From: Tiliqua scincoides
Taxonomy: Eukaryota > Chordata > Lepidosauria > Squamata > Scincidae
Length of the DNA stretch: 64,000 nt
NCBI RefSeq assembly: GCF_035046505.1
Contig: NC_089821.1
Location: 193,650,377-193,714,376, forward strand
Reading direction: 5' to 3'
Every line of letters starts with the position of its first letter. The first letter of the stretch is position 1. This document shows positions 11,001 to 23,000 of this stretch, one piece after another. Both the position numbers and the translations under genes were made by a program. The notes beneath the pieces are model-generated. The model saw only the letters and a list, made by a program, of their open reading frames with translations. It did no database searches and was not told the DNA's origin.

Positions 11001-14000
11001 AGACGTAGGTAAGTGTGTGGGGAAGATGGGGATGAGGCATTCCTGGGCAGGGGATGGAGGAGAGGAGGTGTTCTGGGGGAGGAAGGAGGCAGGATCGGTG
11101 GAGCTCAGCTCTAGAGCTGCTGTAGAATTGAGTAGCCCCAAAGGAATTGCAGGGCTACTTCCTTTATTTGAGGGAATGTAAATGTCCCCTTCTCCTGAGG
11201 AGGCAGCAGCAGCTGCCCAGGGCATGGTGGATGCTGTGACAGCTGTTTTTGCTGCCATGGCAGCCCCATGCTCCGGGCAGCTCAGGTTTGGGCTGTAAGT
11301 CTGTTATGTGATCATTTATTCTTAATAACTTGACCGTGTTCTCCCCTTTATACTCAAGTGTGTGTGTATATAGGAAAGCTTATGCTACAAGCAGCAAGTT
11401 TTTCTTTAATGTGCCACAAGACTGTTGCTTTTAGCGGAGTAAGAGTAATGCTGCTACTCCTCTGAAAGATAAAAACATTAAGTTTTTGGGTCACCAGCCA
11501 CCAGGAAAAGACATTAAATAATGTAGGGTTCAATCAACACTGTCTTACTCAACCTTCTGTCATCAAGCTTTTAAGTTACACTGAGTTTTTTGTTCAAGCA
11601 GAAATGTAGACTCCCTTTCATGCTGATGTCACTTAGCTCATTTCATTCTCATTTTCTTCCTTTTTTGCAGTTGGATTGCGTATGACAAGGAGGATTTCTC
11701 TGGTAATCAGTATGTGTTAGAAGAAGGAGCCTATCCTGATTTGTGTGCAATGGGTTGCCTATCCCAGACACACTTGAAGTCTTTACAAGTTGTAAATATT
11801 GTAAGTTATAGAAAAATTTGGATTAGTTATCTGTTACGTATTTATTAAGGGGCATATATATTTAGGCAGCAACATAGTTAACTCTGAAGCAAAAAATAAA
11901 AATGTTTAGGCAACATGGTTTTTATTAACTTGCACAAAAAGAAGCTGCTCATTATTGCCAAATAATGATTGTCCTTGAAAATTCTGTTGACATAACAAAC
12001 TAAAGACAAGGCACCTGCTTTTTCATATCCATAAACACTTTGAAAGTTTATTTCACCTCATGTCTTTGAGGCTTTGCAAGTAAATCCCACTAAACCGTGT
12101 TATAATCTATGGGTCAAACTAGACATGATTTTGATTATATTGGTTGTCCTTGCATATTATTTTGGGTGTGTGTGTTTGTGTTTAAATAACAGCCACATGG
12201 GGTGTGGGTACTTATATATGACAACATAATTCTAGGATCTTGGGGATTAAGGAGATGTGTTCTTAGAAGCAACCTACTTTATTCAGTTTTACATCCATGC
12301 ATGATTGTTAGGACAGAAGACGGAACAACCCAATCCTGTTCCTCTCCCTCCCTGGCATAACTAGCACTGCACCAGTGGAGGTTATTTTTCAGAGGTTGCT
12401 TTATGGCAGTTACAAAGCAGCCTCACTGATGCATACTGCAGGCCCACTGGTGGGGGTTTGGAGGGAGGTGGAAAGGGGGTTGAATGGAACAGGGGTGGGA
12501 AGAACAAGACAGAGGGTGGGTGGAAAAGGGTGAAGAGGAGGATAGATCAGGTCCAGGAGGGAGGCAGGATTGGTAGTGACGGTGCTTGTCAAATCTAGAC
12601 TGACTTCCAGGGCCTGATCTGCCTTCCCAGCTCAATGCAGAGTTGTGCCAACGTTGAAGCTGGCACAGGTCTGAGTTGACCCATAACTGCTGCTGGGGCT
12701 TACCTCAGTGCAAGGACAAATGTTCCCTTAAGCTGAGGCAACCTCCAGCAGCTGAAAATTTCCCACAGGATACAGTGGTAGCTCTGCCAGTGCCACAACA
12801 TCACTGCTTAGGGATTCAGATAGGATTGGGCTGTGAGTGGACTTACATATAGGTTTAGCTGCAGGATTGAAAAATGCTGTTCTGTGTGGTGCAGACCTAC
12901 AGAATATTGCAATCCGAGCTTTGTTGGTACCCTGTAATGATACTGAGAGAATCTTTGGCTTCTCATAGTGACTATGGAGTGTGTCAGAGAAAAGGGCACT
13001 TTTTAATCTTTGAACCTTCTTATACTTCTGGTGTGTGTTAGGCATTGCTGAAAGCTTCTGACAACTGGGCACCACCCTTCATGTAGCATCACGGTGTAAA
13101 CACTGCAAAATTGACTGTTTTCATTTGCTTTTTCAACCTACAGAATTTGAGACAATTATGTCTGACATTTGTGATGGTTTCAGTTTTCATCCCAGTGTTT
13201 TCAGTGTCATTACCCTCAAATGTTTATTTTTCTTATATTTGCTGTACTTGTGTTTTTTCATACAATATCATTTACTCAACTAAAGAATTTATACATCTAG
13301 CAAACTCCCTGTTGCGTCCTCCATAAGTTGCTTAACATACATGAATCTAGTTCTTAGGGAAACTATTATGAGTTCATTTTGAAACCTTTAATGTGACAGT
13401 AAGATCCATGAATATACCTTGACCTTAGTAATATGTCTAAAATTGGATATATGTATTGTGAAATGTCTAGACTGTTCAGAGTGCTATAAAATGTCAGTTT
13501 TTAATTCGTGACTCTGATAATATAGGTTGCTTGTGTAAAAAATTACATACAATATAAAGTCATGAGTACCAGGTTTTGTTAAATTTCTGATGTTGGAAAT
13601 AGTATAGACCTGCTCATCATATAGCTGCAGGGGAAATTCAGTAATTATTGCTGTTGCTGAGTCATGAAAATGCTAGCCAAAAATAGAAGGTGTGGCTGTA
13701 AGTCACTGCCTTCCTTCCCCTTCCAGTTTTTATCCCACCCTTTGAATACCTTTCTGTGAGTAATGACCTTTTATTGCAGGCTTGTCATCTAGCCAGTTCT
13801 ACACCAAATAACTTATTTTTCATTTCTAAGAAAATGTGACTGTATCCATTATTTGTTTTGTTGCTTGAGTTAGCCAATGTACTAGACTAAGGCTTTTCTA
13901 GATGCTGTGGTTTAACTGTGGTAGCAGTACAGTCATCATTGAACCAGCCCTTGCAAATGCCCCATTGTAGAAGAACTGCTCTGTCAAATTTCTGGTAAAT

Positions 14001-17000
14001 TGTGGTTTGCACAGTGGCAATTGAAGTGTTGTGCTAATCTTCAGAGCAGCATAGAAAAACCTGAAAGTAAACATTGATGTTTTATGAATACCCTGTATCT
14101 CAAAATATTAAAAAAGAAGCAAAACAGTGATACAAGAGAAATAAATGAAAAATTGTCTTTTAAAATAGGAGCTTTCAGAACCAGTCATAGCTCTTTTTGA
14201 AAAGGAAAACTTCAAGGGAAAGAAAATTGAATTTACTACAGAAGTTGTAAATCTTCAATTCCTTGGCTACAATTCTCATATAGCTTCAATACAAGTCAGT
14301 GGTGGCATGTAAGTTAACTTTTGATAGTAGGGGTTTGTCATCATTTGTAGGATTTGTATGTTTGTTGTACAGTGAATGTAAAATGAAATGAAAAATTGAT
14401 ATATCACTGTCTATGAGAACATAGACATGCCATTCTGTAAGTCTCAGAGCAGACATACAGTCCAATCCTAAGCCTCCCCAGTGCCCAGCTGTACAGTGCT
14501 GCCACAATGGCTGCTACTATATCCTGTGGGGCCAGGGAAGCTGCTTCCCTGCCAGGGAACATTGGTTCCATTACACTGTGTTGAGCACGACTGGGCCTAA
14601 TGGATCTACTTGGGTCTGCACTAGCCCTTGAGCTGGTGCAGAACTGAGGAGACCCATGTCAGGCTCTGTGACACTGGAGGGAGGAGGATAGGATCCCATG
14701 GCAGCCTCTGCTGCCATCCCCGTCCCCCTCCTGGGCCCAATCCACCAGCCTGCCCTCCCTCCACCCAGTTCTCCCCCCTGCCCACTTTCTACCTGCCCTC
14801 CGCAACGCCAGCTAACATTGGCTTTTCCACTGGCACTGGGTCTCTCCTGCCACCAGAAAAGTGCAGTGTTGGGCAGCACAGGATTGGGCTGATATTCTGC
14901 TTATCTCAACAACTGCATTATAATAAGTCACTCCTATATTCCTGTTTATATATGGGAGATTAAGGCTGGGAAGTAGTAACTTGACAGAGGCCATCCAGTG
15001 AGTCCAAGTGAGTAAGTAAGAAGTGAACTTACATACTAGGTTGTCATGTACTAGTTGTAAGAGAAGGCCCTGAAGTTTTTGCAGGGTAAACAGGCAGTGT
15101 CCAGTATACTCTCCATCTGGCCTGATGGTCAAGCAAGAGCTGTCTGTGCCACAGGAGAAAATTTCATAGGAGTAAATGTGAATTAGTTCTAACTAATCAT
15201 GTAGACAGAAATGGAGCAAGGGACTATGTTAGGTTATGGGTGTCCAGGAAGCATCTAAACTGCAAAGGAAAGATGGCTAAGGGGAACAGAACACACATGT
15301 ATTCTAGGGCCTGGGCTCCAAGGCTCTTATTGAATCTCAGTTTAGTGAACCAAAGGAAACAGCAATCCAGTATTTGGCAAGAATAGCCATCTTTCTCTGT
15401 ATGATTACTACAACTCACATTTACCCCTATTTACAGGGGGTGCATATCCACGAGTCCCGTATTCGCTATTTCATTAATCTGCGAGTGCTTGAGCTCCCCT
15501 GCAGTTGTGTACTGTGGAATGCCAGAGAACGTGACTAACTGCACATTCCATTCCACTTTTAATTAAACTTGATCCTTCTCAGTAGCCTGGTGGCACTACC
15601 CTGTTTTTTATGAACACCTTTTCAGTATCATTTATTATGATGGCGTTATTGTGCCCAAATATATCCCATCATTTGATGCAATAAGGCAATAAATTCTCCC
15701 ATCTAGGAACGTTTACTCTGAAGCAAGTTACTCTGTACTGGTTTTCTTGGAACATAATAATATATAGGCATGCAACCTAATTAAAATGTATGAACATTAT
15801 ATATAGTCATTTCAATAAATATTTTTAAAGGTTCTTTTTCATTTAATCTATACACATCATTTTATGGGTCTCATTGGTAAAATATTGAAATTTTTTTCAT
15901 TTATTTCAGATGGGTTATTTATGAGCACAATAATTATAGAGGGCGTCAGATTTTATTGTCACCTAAGAAAATACCAAACTGGTTTGAAACAAGTGGCTAC
16001 CACAGAATTGGTTCTCTGCGACCTTTGCTGCAGGTAAGACAGTACACATTCCGGGTTGTCAAAGCATGTGTGCTGTAATTCTACTTGTACTTCTACTCAG
16101 TCCCTGTGCAGCCCCTTGTCTTGATATTGCACAAGATTACCATTTGCATTGCAAAGGCACAATGATCTTGCAAAAATGGGCATCTGTAGTATAAACCCCT
16201 TAAGTTAAATGGTGACTTGGATTTCACTATTTAGTTCCAATTGACAGTTCTGCCTCTTTAAGACAAAATGTAGAAATCTTTGAATGATATAAATTTGACT
16301 AAATTGCTCCCTCAAGGCAAGTTGAATCACTAAAGGCGCAATCCTACCCCACTTTCCTGCACTGACATAAAGGCAGTGCCTCTCCAAGGTAAGGAAACAA
16401 GCATTCCCTTACTTTGAGGAGGCCTCCATGAGTGCCATCTAACTGCAGGATGCAGCACATGTCCCACAAGCACCGCTGTGCCAGTGCTGGAAAGCTGGAT
16501 AGGATTTGGGCCTAAATTGCATACTATTTTATAAGTACTCATATTCTAATACTTTGTCTTATGTGACCTCACTGAAGATCAGATGTCTAGGAATTGTCAT
16601 AGTAGGACTTGCTGGCCCAAAGATTATCAAGCCCTAGCCAGTGCAGTGATCTCATTGAAAGGAACTTAGTTGCCTCGAGACATAAATGGTTGATGTTATA
16701 AAAGCTTTATTTTGATTACTCAAGGCATAGAATTTCTGTTAGCTTTGCCAGTTAGTCCTTATAGTCATTTGTTAATCTCATCCCTTACCCAATCTCCCAT
16801 TCCTCACATGAGCATACAACCAGAGTGGCCAGCACTAGTGTAACTTATGAAGGCAGGAGTTCTGACATATTCATATAGCTTTGTACTTTTCACCAGCTAT
16901 CTGTGATGCACTGCTCTCTGGGTTCCCCTTTTAAGTCTTTTCACTTGCTCTTGTTTTCTTCTGTCTTGCTTCATTCCCTCCTCTTCTTGGATGCCATCAA

Positions 17001-20000
17001 TCTGCCAATCTGGTGTTATCTCTTCCTCCTTACTTGGATACTTCAACTTGACTGGTCATCTTGTATCACCCTATTCTCTTTTGGCAATCACGGGGCCATG
17101 ATGTTATGGCAGTCGATGGCCATGAACACACGAAGGTCTCTCCAAAGAGCCAAGCACGGCCAGTTTGCATTCCTTATGTTTTGTTTGAACCTAGAAATTC
17201 TCAACTCGAATTCTTCACTTTAGCCATGTCAGACTCTCTTAACCTGTCTTCAGCCATTCTGCTTGATTCTAACATACAACATGCACATATCCTACATTTA
17301 TCTAACATCCCTTAAAAGTCCAAAATGATGTGTGACAGGATAGTTGAAAGAGGGAAATTTGGCAGGTGCATTTGAAATTCAAGTGTACAGGTAGTGCTCT
17401 TTGCAGCAATGAGAAAGACATTTAAGCATTCTTTAGAGTCATTAGGCGTCATCCAGGCGCTCGCGCAGGGCTCCCCTAGCATGTTAGAAGTGAAAGTGAA
17501 GCAATCACACTCCACTTCCGCAAAACTGGATCGCTCCACGTTCACTTCTGACGAGCTGGGAAGCCCTGCAGATGCTTGTGGAGGGCTCCCGCACCCCAGG
17601 ATGGCTGCTGCAGGGACTGGTGAGTGCATCCCAGTTCCTGCAGCCCTTGTGAGTGGCGCGATCCTGGGGATCGTGTCGCTGCCTTCCCCCTGCCCCCACA
17701 AGGACTTACAGTGGTACAAACTCTCTTAGAGTTTGAAAACCGCTGCCCTAAGTGTGTGTGTGTTTGTGTGTATTTCTAATCTGTGGTATGCAAATCTGGG
17801 TTGCAACTTTATAAATGGTAGGCAAGTGAAAGCACCCTGAAGTGCTTGAAAATATATACTTATGCTGAGATTACCTGCATACAAGACATAATATTTTTGA
17901 ATATTGCATGAAAGAGCTATGATCTTTTCACAGAAACGAGTGTACTTCAGACTTCAAAACAAAGAAACAGGAAAGTTTATGTCAACTGATGGAAATCAGG
18001 ATGATTTGAATCTTCTGAGGATACATGTTGCAGAAGATACTAAATCTGATGACATAGTCTGGGTTTATCAAAATGGACTTATCAAAAGCAGGGTAAGATT
18101 CTGTATTAAACTTTCCTTGCCACTTTTAAGTTTGGAGATTCAGCATCCTTTGTATGTTTTCCATAAGAAAAGCAGAAAGAGTTGTGCACACTTACCTTTG
18201 AAGATGCTTTGAACACACAGTTTTTGTAATTTAGCACTGAACTTTAATAAATGCAGTGGGCAATGGTTAGAATTGTAAAAGCAGACTTGTCATGCATTAG
18301 AAACTTTTTACTTCCTGTTTCCTTTTAGTGTAAAATGTTACTACTTTTTAAAAATCAGACCTCAACTCACCTCCTGCCTTAAGGCTCATTCCAAAAGAAC
18401 CAGCCCTAAACCCTTCTCTTGGAAATAAATCTCATTGAATGATTTATTTCTGTGATCAAAGTGTTTCACATTTTTTCAGGCTCAAACATCAAATGAAGTG
18501 AACACAACTTGAGTGACAGATCATGTGTCTTGTTTTTTTAAGAAGTTGTATAACATCAATCGAAGTATTCTGCCAAAGGAGAGAGATTTCTCAACTGCAT
18601 CACTTTTGCTTTAGCAAGGAAAAAATTTCTTTCTCAACAAACTTAGAGCAGGTTCAGACATGGACAAAACAGAAGCTATGGGCTTACTATGGCAGTGTTG
18701 ATGTTAATTTCTTTTTTTAATGCCCCACCTAAAACAGTGCAAAAGGTTTTCAGTATACTGAACAAAGAAAGCTATCTGCTAACATTCAAGCCACGTTGCA
18801 ACGTGGCTTATATTTAAGTGCATTCAGATGTATTCTCACAACCAAGTCATAAGCATGACATGAGCATATAAGCATATACTTTATACACCAAAGCATATAC
18901 TTTGTACACCAAAGGTCCCATGTTCAGTCCTTGGCCTGTTCAAAAGAGTTAAGGTTCCAGGGCTGAGAAAGGCCCTTGCATGAAATCTTGGAAAGCCACT
19001 GCCAATCAGAGTAGACAGTACTGGGGTCAATGGACCAATACTCTGATTCAGTGTAAGGCAGCTTCCTATTTTCTTATGTTCAAGCACTTGAAAGTTAAAT
19101 CCTGTTGGTCCACTTTACTTTTGAGTTAAGGGTGTATAGAATTGCAGCCTTAGTGAACAGAGAATTTGTATTGACAGTGTTGATGTTTACAATTCCAGGA
19201 TAGCTTGGAACATGTAGCAATTGGAATACTTTGTTTTGTTTTGTTTAGCACCCTACACTGTAGATTTAGGAGGACCTCACAGTTGGCTTAAAAATGAATA
19301 AAATAACAGAAGTAAAACAGTTAGCAGCAGTTTAGAAAAGCGTATAAAATGCATAAAACAGAAGAGCAATACTTACAAGCAAGCTCAACAGCAGCATCAT
19401 ATCAAAAATGCTGTATCTGCGTCCAAAAGCTTTCTTGAGAAGTTTAGCTTTTACTGCTCTTGGAAAAACAAGCAGTGGCTGGGCCACGCTGGCCTCCCTC
19501 AGGAGGTAATTCTGTAAACATAATGCTGTGGCTGAAAATACCAGTTTTCATGCCTGCTTCAATTCTGAGGTTGGAGGAACATGGAGCATTATTCCATGGG
19601 CTCTGAATGAAGCACATCAGCAGATACACCTAATATGTTGCAATCCTTCTGGTATCCTGGCCTCAAACTGATTTAAAGCTGCTTACGTTTACTGGTAGTA
19701 AATTCTGTTAAAATAAATGGAATTTGAGCAGACATGCACAGGTGTGTGCTGTGTATCTTTTTACACCCATACTTGAATTGGGCCCAGAAAAAAACTGGTA
19801 GCTAGTAGGAAAAATATTGGGGTTACATATTCCATACAGCAAACCCCCATTAGAAGACTAATTACTACATTTCGGACCAATTGTAGGGCATGTTCAAGAG
19901 CAGACCCACATAGAATCCATTACAGTAGACTAACCTAGATGTTATCACAGCACAAATAACTATGGCTAGATCAATTTAGGTTCGTCTACTTTAAGATTTC

Positions 20001-23000
20001 AGTAGCTTTCCCATAAGCTTTTACTGACTTCTTTACTGTGAAGATCAGCCACACAGTGGCTCAAGATAAATTTTCCCCCCTAAATGATCAGTTTTGTAAT
20101 TCACTATAAATTTGACTTAAAGTGCAGTCAGCCATAATTGCCTTTACGTGTTAACTGAATCAAGAAGAAGATGATGATGATGATGATAGTCAGGAAAACA
20201 AGGCAGAAAGCTAAGGAGTTATATTTACTCTGAGGTGAAATTTTTAGTGATATTTCTGTGTGTGAGTTCTTGCATCTCTTGTAATACTATATACACTGTG
20301 CATGCTGCTAAAATATTATACGGAACCTTCAGTATTATGGTAGTGTGTTGTGGAAAGTGAATGAGGAAGTGTAGTATTCTAATTATTACTTATTGTTGCC
20401 ATAACCACAAAAGGTAACTTAACTTGCAGCATTACTACTGAGTTGGCACTAATGAAAATTTCCACAGCCCTTTAAAGGCTCTTTACCGATGTTGTCTGTT
20501 TAACTACACAGGTGGCAGAAGACTTCTGCTTGACAATTGTAGGAAATCTGATCACTCCTGGGGCAAAACTTGGCCTGGCCCTTGAGCAGAATGAGGAAAA
20601 ACAATACTGGAAGATTCAACCAGATGGCAGAATCTATAGCAAGATGAAACCCAACTTAGTCTTAGATATTAAAGGTAAGAATATCTTGATGGGAATTCCT
20701 GAACATCTCTAGTCTTGTGTTTACTGAAATTGAACTTTCATAACAAGGAATTTCCATAGGATTCAAATTGTGCACTGTACACCTAGCTTCTTCTTATGTC
20801 TTTCAGCATTGATCCAGTGTCTTGTGACAGTTACCTTACATTACCTAGTGTGACTTAGTATACACAACTTACTTTTTTCCTAGATGAGGGACCATGACAA
20901 GCCATGTGAAGAGAACATTGGTTTGTTTTAATGTGCCTTGGAGAGAGACTTCTAGAAACCAAAGACACCCTGTTACAATGTAGGGAGGATAGAGAAGTAG
21001 TTCTTCAACTTACTGGTCAGTACAAGACATAAGGATACACCCACTATCAGTAAGAGAACTGTGAGGTGATCATCTCCATATTCAAAGGTATCTTTGTGGG
21101 GGTTCCCTGACCCGCAGACTCCAAAAAACCTACTTCAGAAAATGTGCAGGCAAGCATATTTGTCATGAGGGAGACTGTGAATGTAAAGGGTAAGCTTATT
21201 GTTAAAATTGCTCCAATAGAAGAAACTCTATATAATGTCAAAGGAGGGGAAATCATTTTAATCTGTATATAACTATTTTTGTGTTTCTTTAACCCATTTC
21301 TGCTCAGTTCACAGGTATACACATTTTATCCTGTTGCTTATATGCAACGTTGTGCAGATTAACGGCTTAATCCGTTAAAGTTAGTGGGTATTTTACCATT
21401 GAATTCAAGGATGAGAATCATACCCACTGTGCTTTGCAGGAGGTGGTGGTTCTAATTCAGCTGTAGTTGTGGGCAACTAATGGTGCATAACAGCCCTGGA
21501 TGTGTATTTCCATTCACAGCAAAAACACACATCCAGCCAGTTAATTCAGAGCTTCAGTGACTGCTGCTGTATGAACAGGAATGCATCAGTGACACTTGCA
21601 GATGTATCTTGCACTAATCTAGCATGAATGCATAGCTTTAGAACAGTTGTCAGTTTGCATATGTTATGGGTATATAATGTCAATTTTTGTAGAGAAAAGT
21701 CACAATTGAGTAGTTACTGGTTTGGTCGTTATAAGCCATATATTAACTTGACTCTACCATGGTATGTGACTGCACTTGGGGAAATGTTATGACCTGTACT
21801 TTTTAACAAGCTACTATGTATATTCTTTTGACAATGATAGTCAATGGAATTTACTCCTGGGTAAGTGTGGATTGAGACCTAGGATTGTTAAAAATTTTCC
21901 TGCTTGATGTCACTTTCAGTCATGACATCAGTTCCAGTGGGTTCTGACAGATTCTAATTCTAAAAAGTGGGTCCCAGTGCTGTGTGAAAACCACTGGAAT
22001 AGCATCATTTGGAATTTTAACACCCATCCTAGCATATGAGCTTATAGTTCACATTATGTGTAATAGTGCTCTCTAGAGGATACAATGAATTAGTGCATCC
22101 ATCTGTCCAGGGAACCAATATCTGTTTTTCATTTCGTGGCACTGAAAATTGAAGGGGAAAAAACATAACTTCCTGCGTTGTTCAGTACTATATACTTTGA
22201 AAAACTAACTGTAAATGTTCCTGAATTAGCTCCAAGTTTGGCATGTGATTGATTTTTTTTTTTAATAAACACCAGATTTTCAGAAAATATTTATCAATCT
22301 AAAACCTTTCGACAGTATTGTCCTACCTACAATCCAGCATGAAAATAATGAATTATATCCAAAGGAAGTTAGACTTGACTATGCACCATTGATAGCAATG
22401 AGACTAGTTGGCTAACTTCAGTACCATTAACTTCAATTAACTTCCTTTGGATGCAACACAATATCATGCTTTCCAGATTACTAAAGAGATGGAAGGCCTT
22501 GTAAGCATTCTCTCATAGAATTTCTAAACATTTCCACTTAACAGCTGAGAGTGGCAAACACTTGCACTATTTTAATTTAAACTAACTAAATTTATATTTA
22601 TGCATCTGGAACGCTAATAATACAAATTACTTTCCCACAAACTAGAGGTCTGAAATTTTGCACATGAACAAGTTCCAGACATATTAGACCCAATCCAGCC
22701 AAAGTTAGTCATAACTAAGTCCCAGTGAAACTTGTCACAACCAACCTAAGCCCCCTGGCTTCATAAAGGATTAGTACTTAGTATCTGTGGCTCCTGATTA
22801 CTAGGAATATATTTGTAAGCCCTTTGCAGCAAGGAATGTGAATGATGACTCAATTCTTAATATATTTTCACATTTGCTAGACAGTGGAACTGTTGAAGCC
22901 ATACATTTCGTAGGTGGGTAAACTAATCTTGATCTGGAGAATATCCAGTTGCAGTCAGAAATGTGCATCAATGAATAGCAGTCTGGGAAGGGACAGAGCT

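Larger units (their letters stand above)
6529..11670 (+). other. CRYBG1 intron filled with nested repeats
   Basis: No exon was found. In order it holds an 81-bp tandem duplication, a 1.66-kb hAT-like element with nested repeats, a degraded hAT piece at about 9240-9340 (related to 42638-42843), a hAT-like MITE at 9472-9809, a CR1 copy split by another LINE (9826-10845) and a GC-rich MITE relative ending at 11295. Bases 11300-11670 look like plain intron. Confidence 0.6.
14309..15909 (+). other. CRYBG1 intron
   Basis: Holds a long MITE (14458-14891), a MIR-like stretch (about 14955-15030) and a faint Tigger-like piece near 15425-15540 (CCGTATTCGCTATTTCATT). The remainder shows nothing recognisable. 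Confidence 0.55.
16034..17933 (+). other. CRYBG1 intron
   Basis: Contains a short MITE (16334-16512) and the right part of a hAT-like element (17455-17745). The small open frames at 16903-17315 show no family I recognise. Confidence 0.55.
18093..20511 (+). other. CRYBG1 intron
   Basis: Holds a perfect 22-bp palindrome (18788-18809), a CR1-tailed SINE (18885-19082), a LINE-tail-like stretch near 19240-19400 and a (GAT)n microsatellite at 20170-20188. Otherwise unremarkable. Confidence 0.55.

Noticed and set aside
15425-15540. Tigger/mariner-like fragment
   Set aside because: Only one short stretch is suggestive and no ends or duplication could be found.
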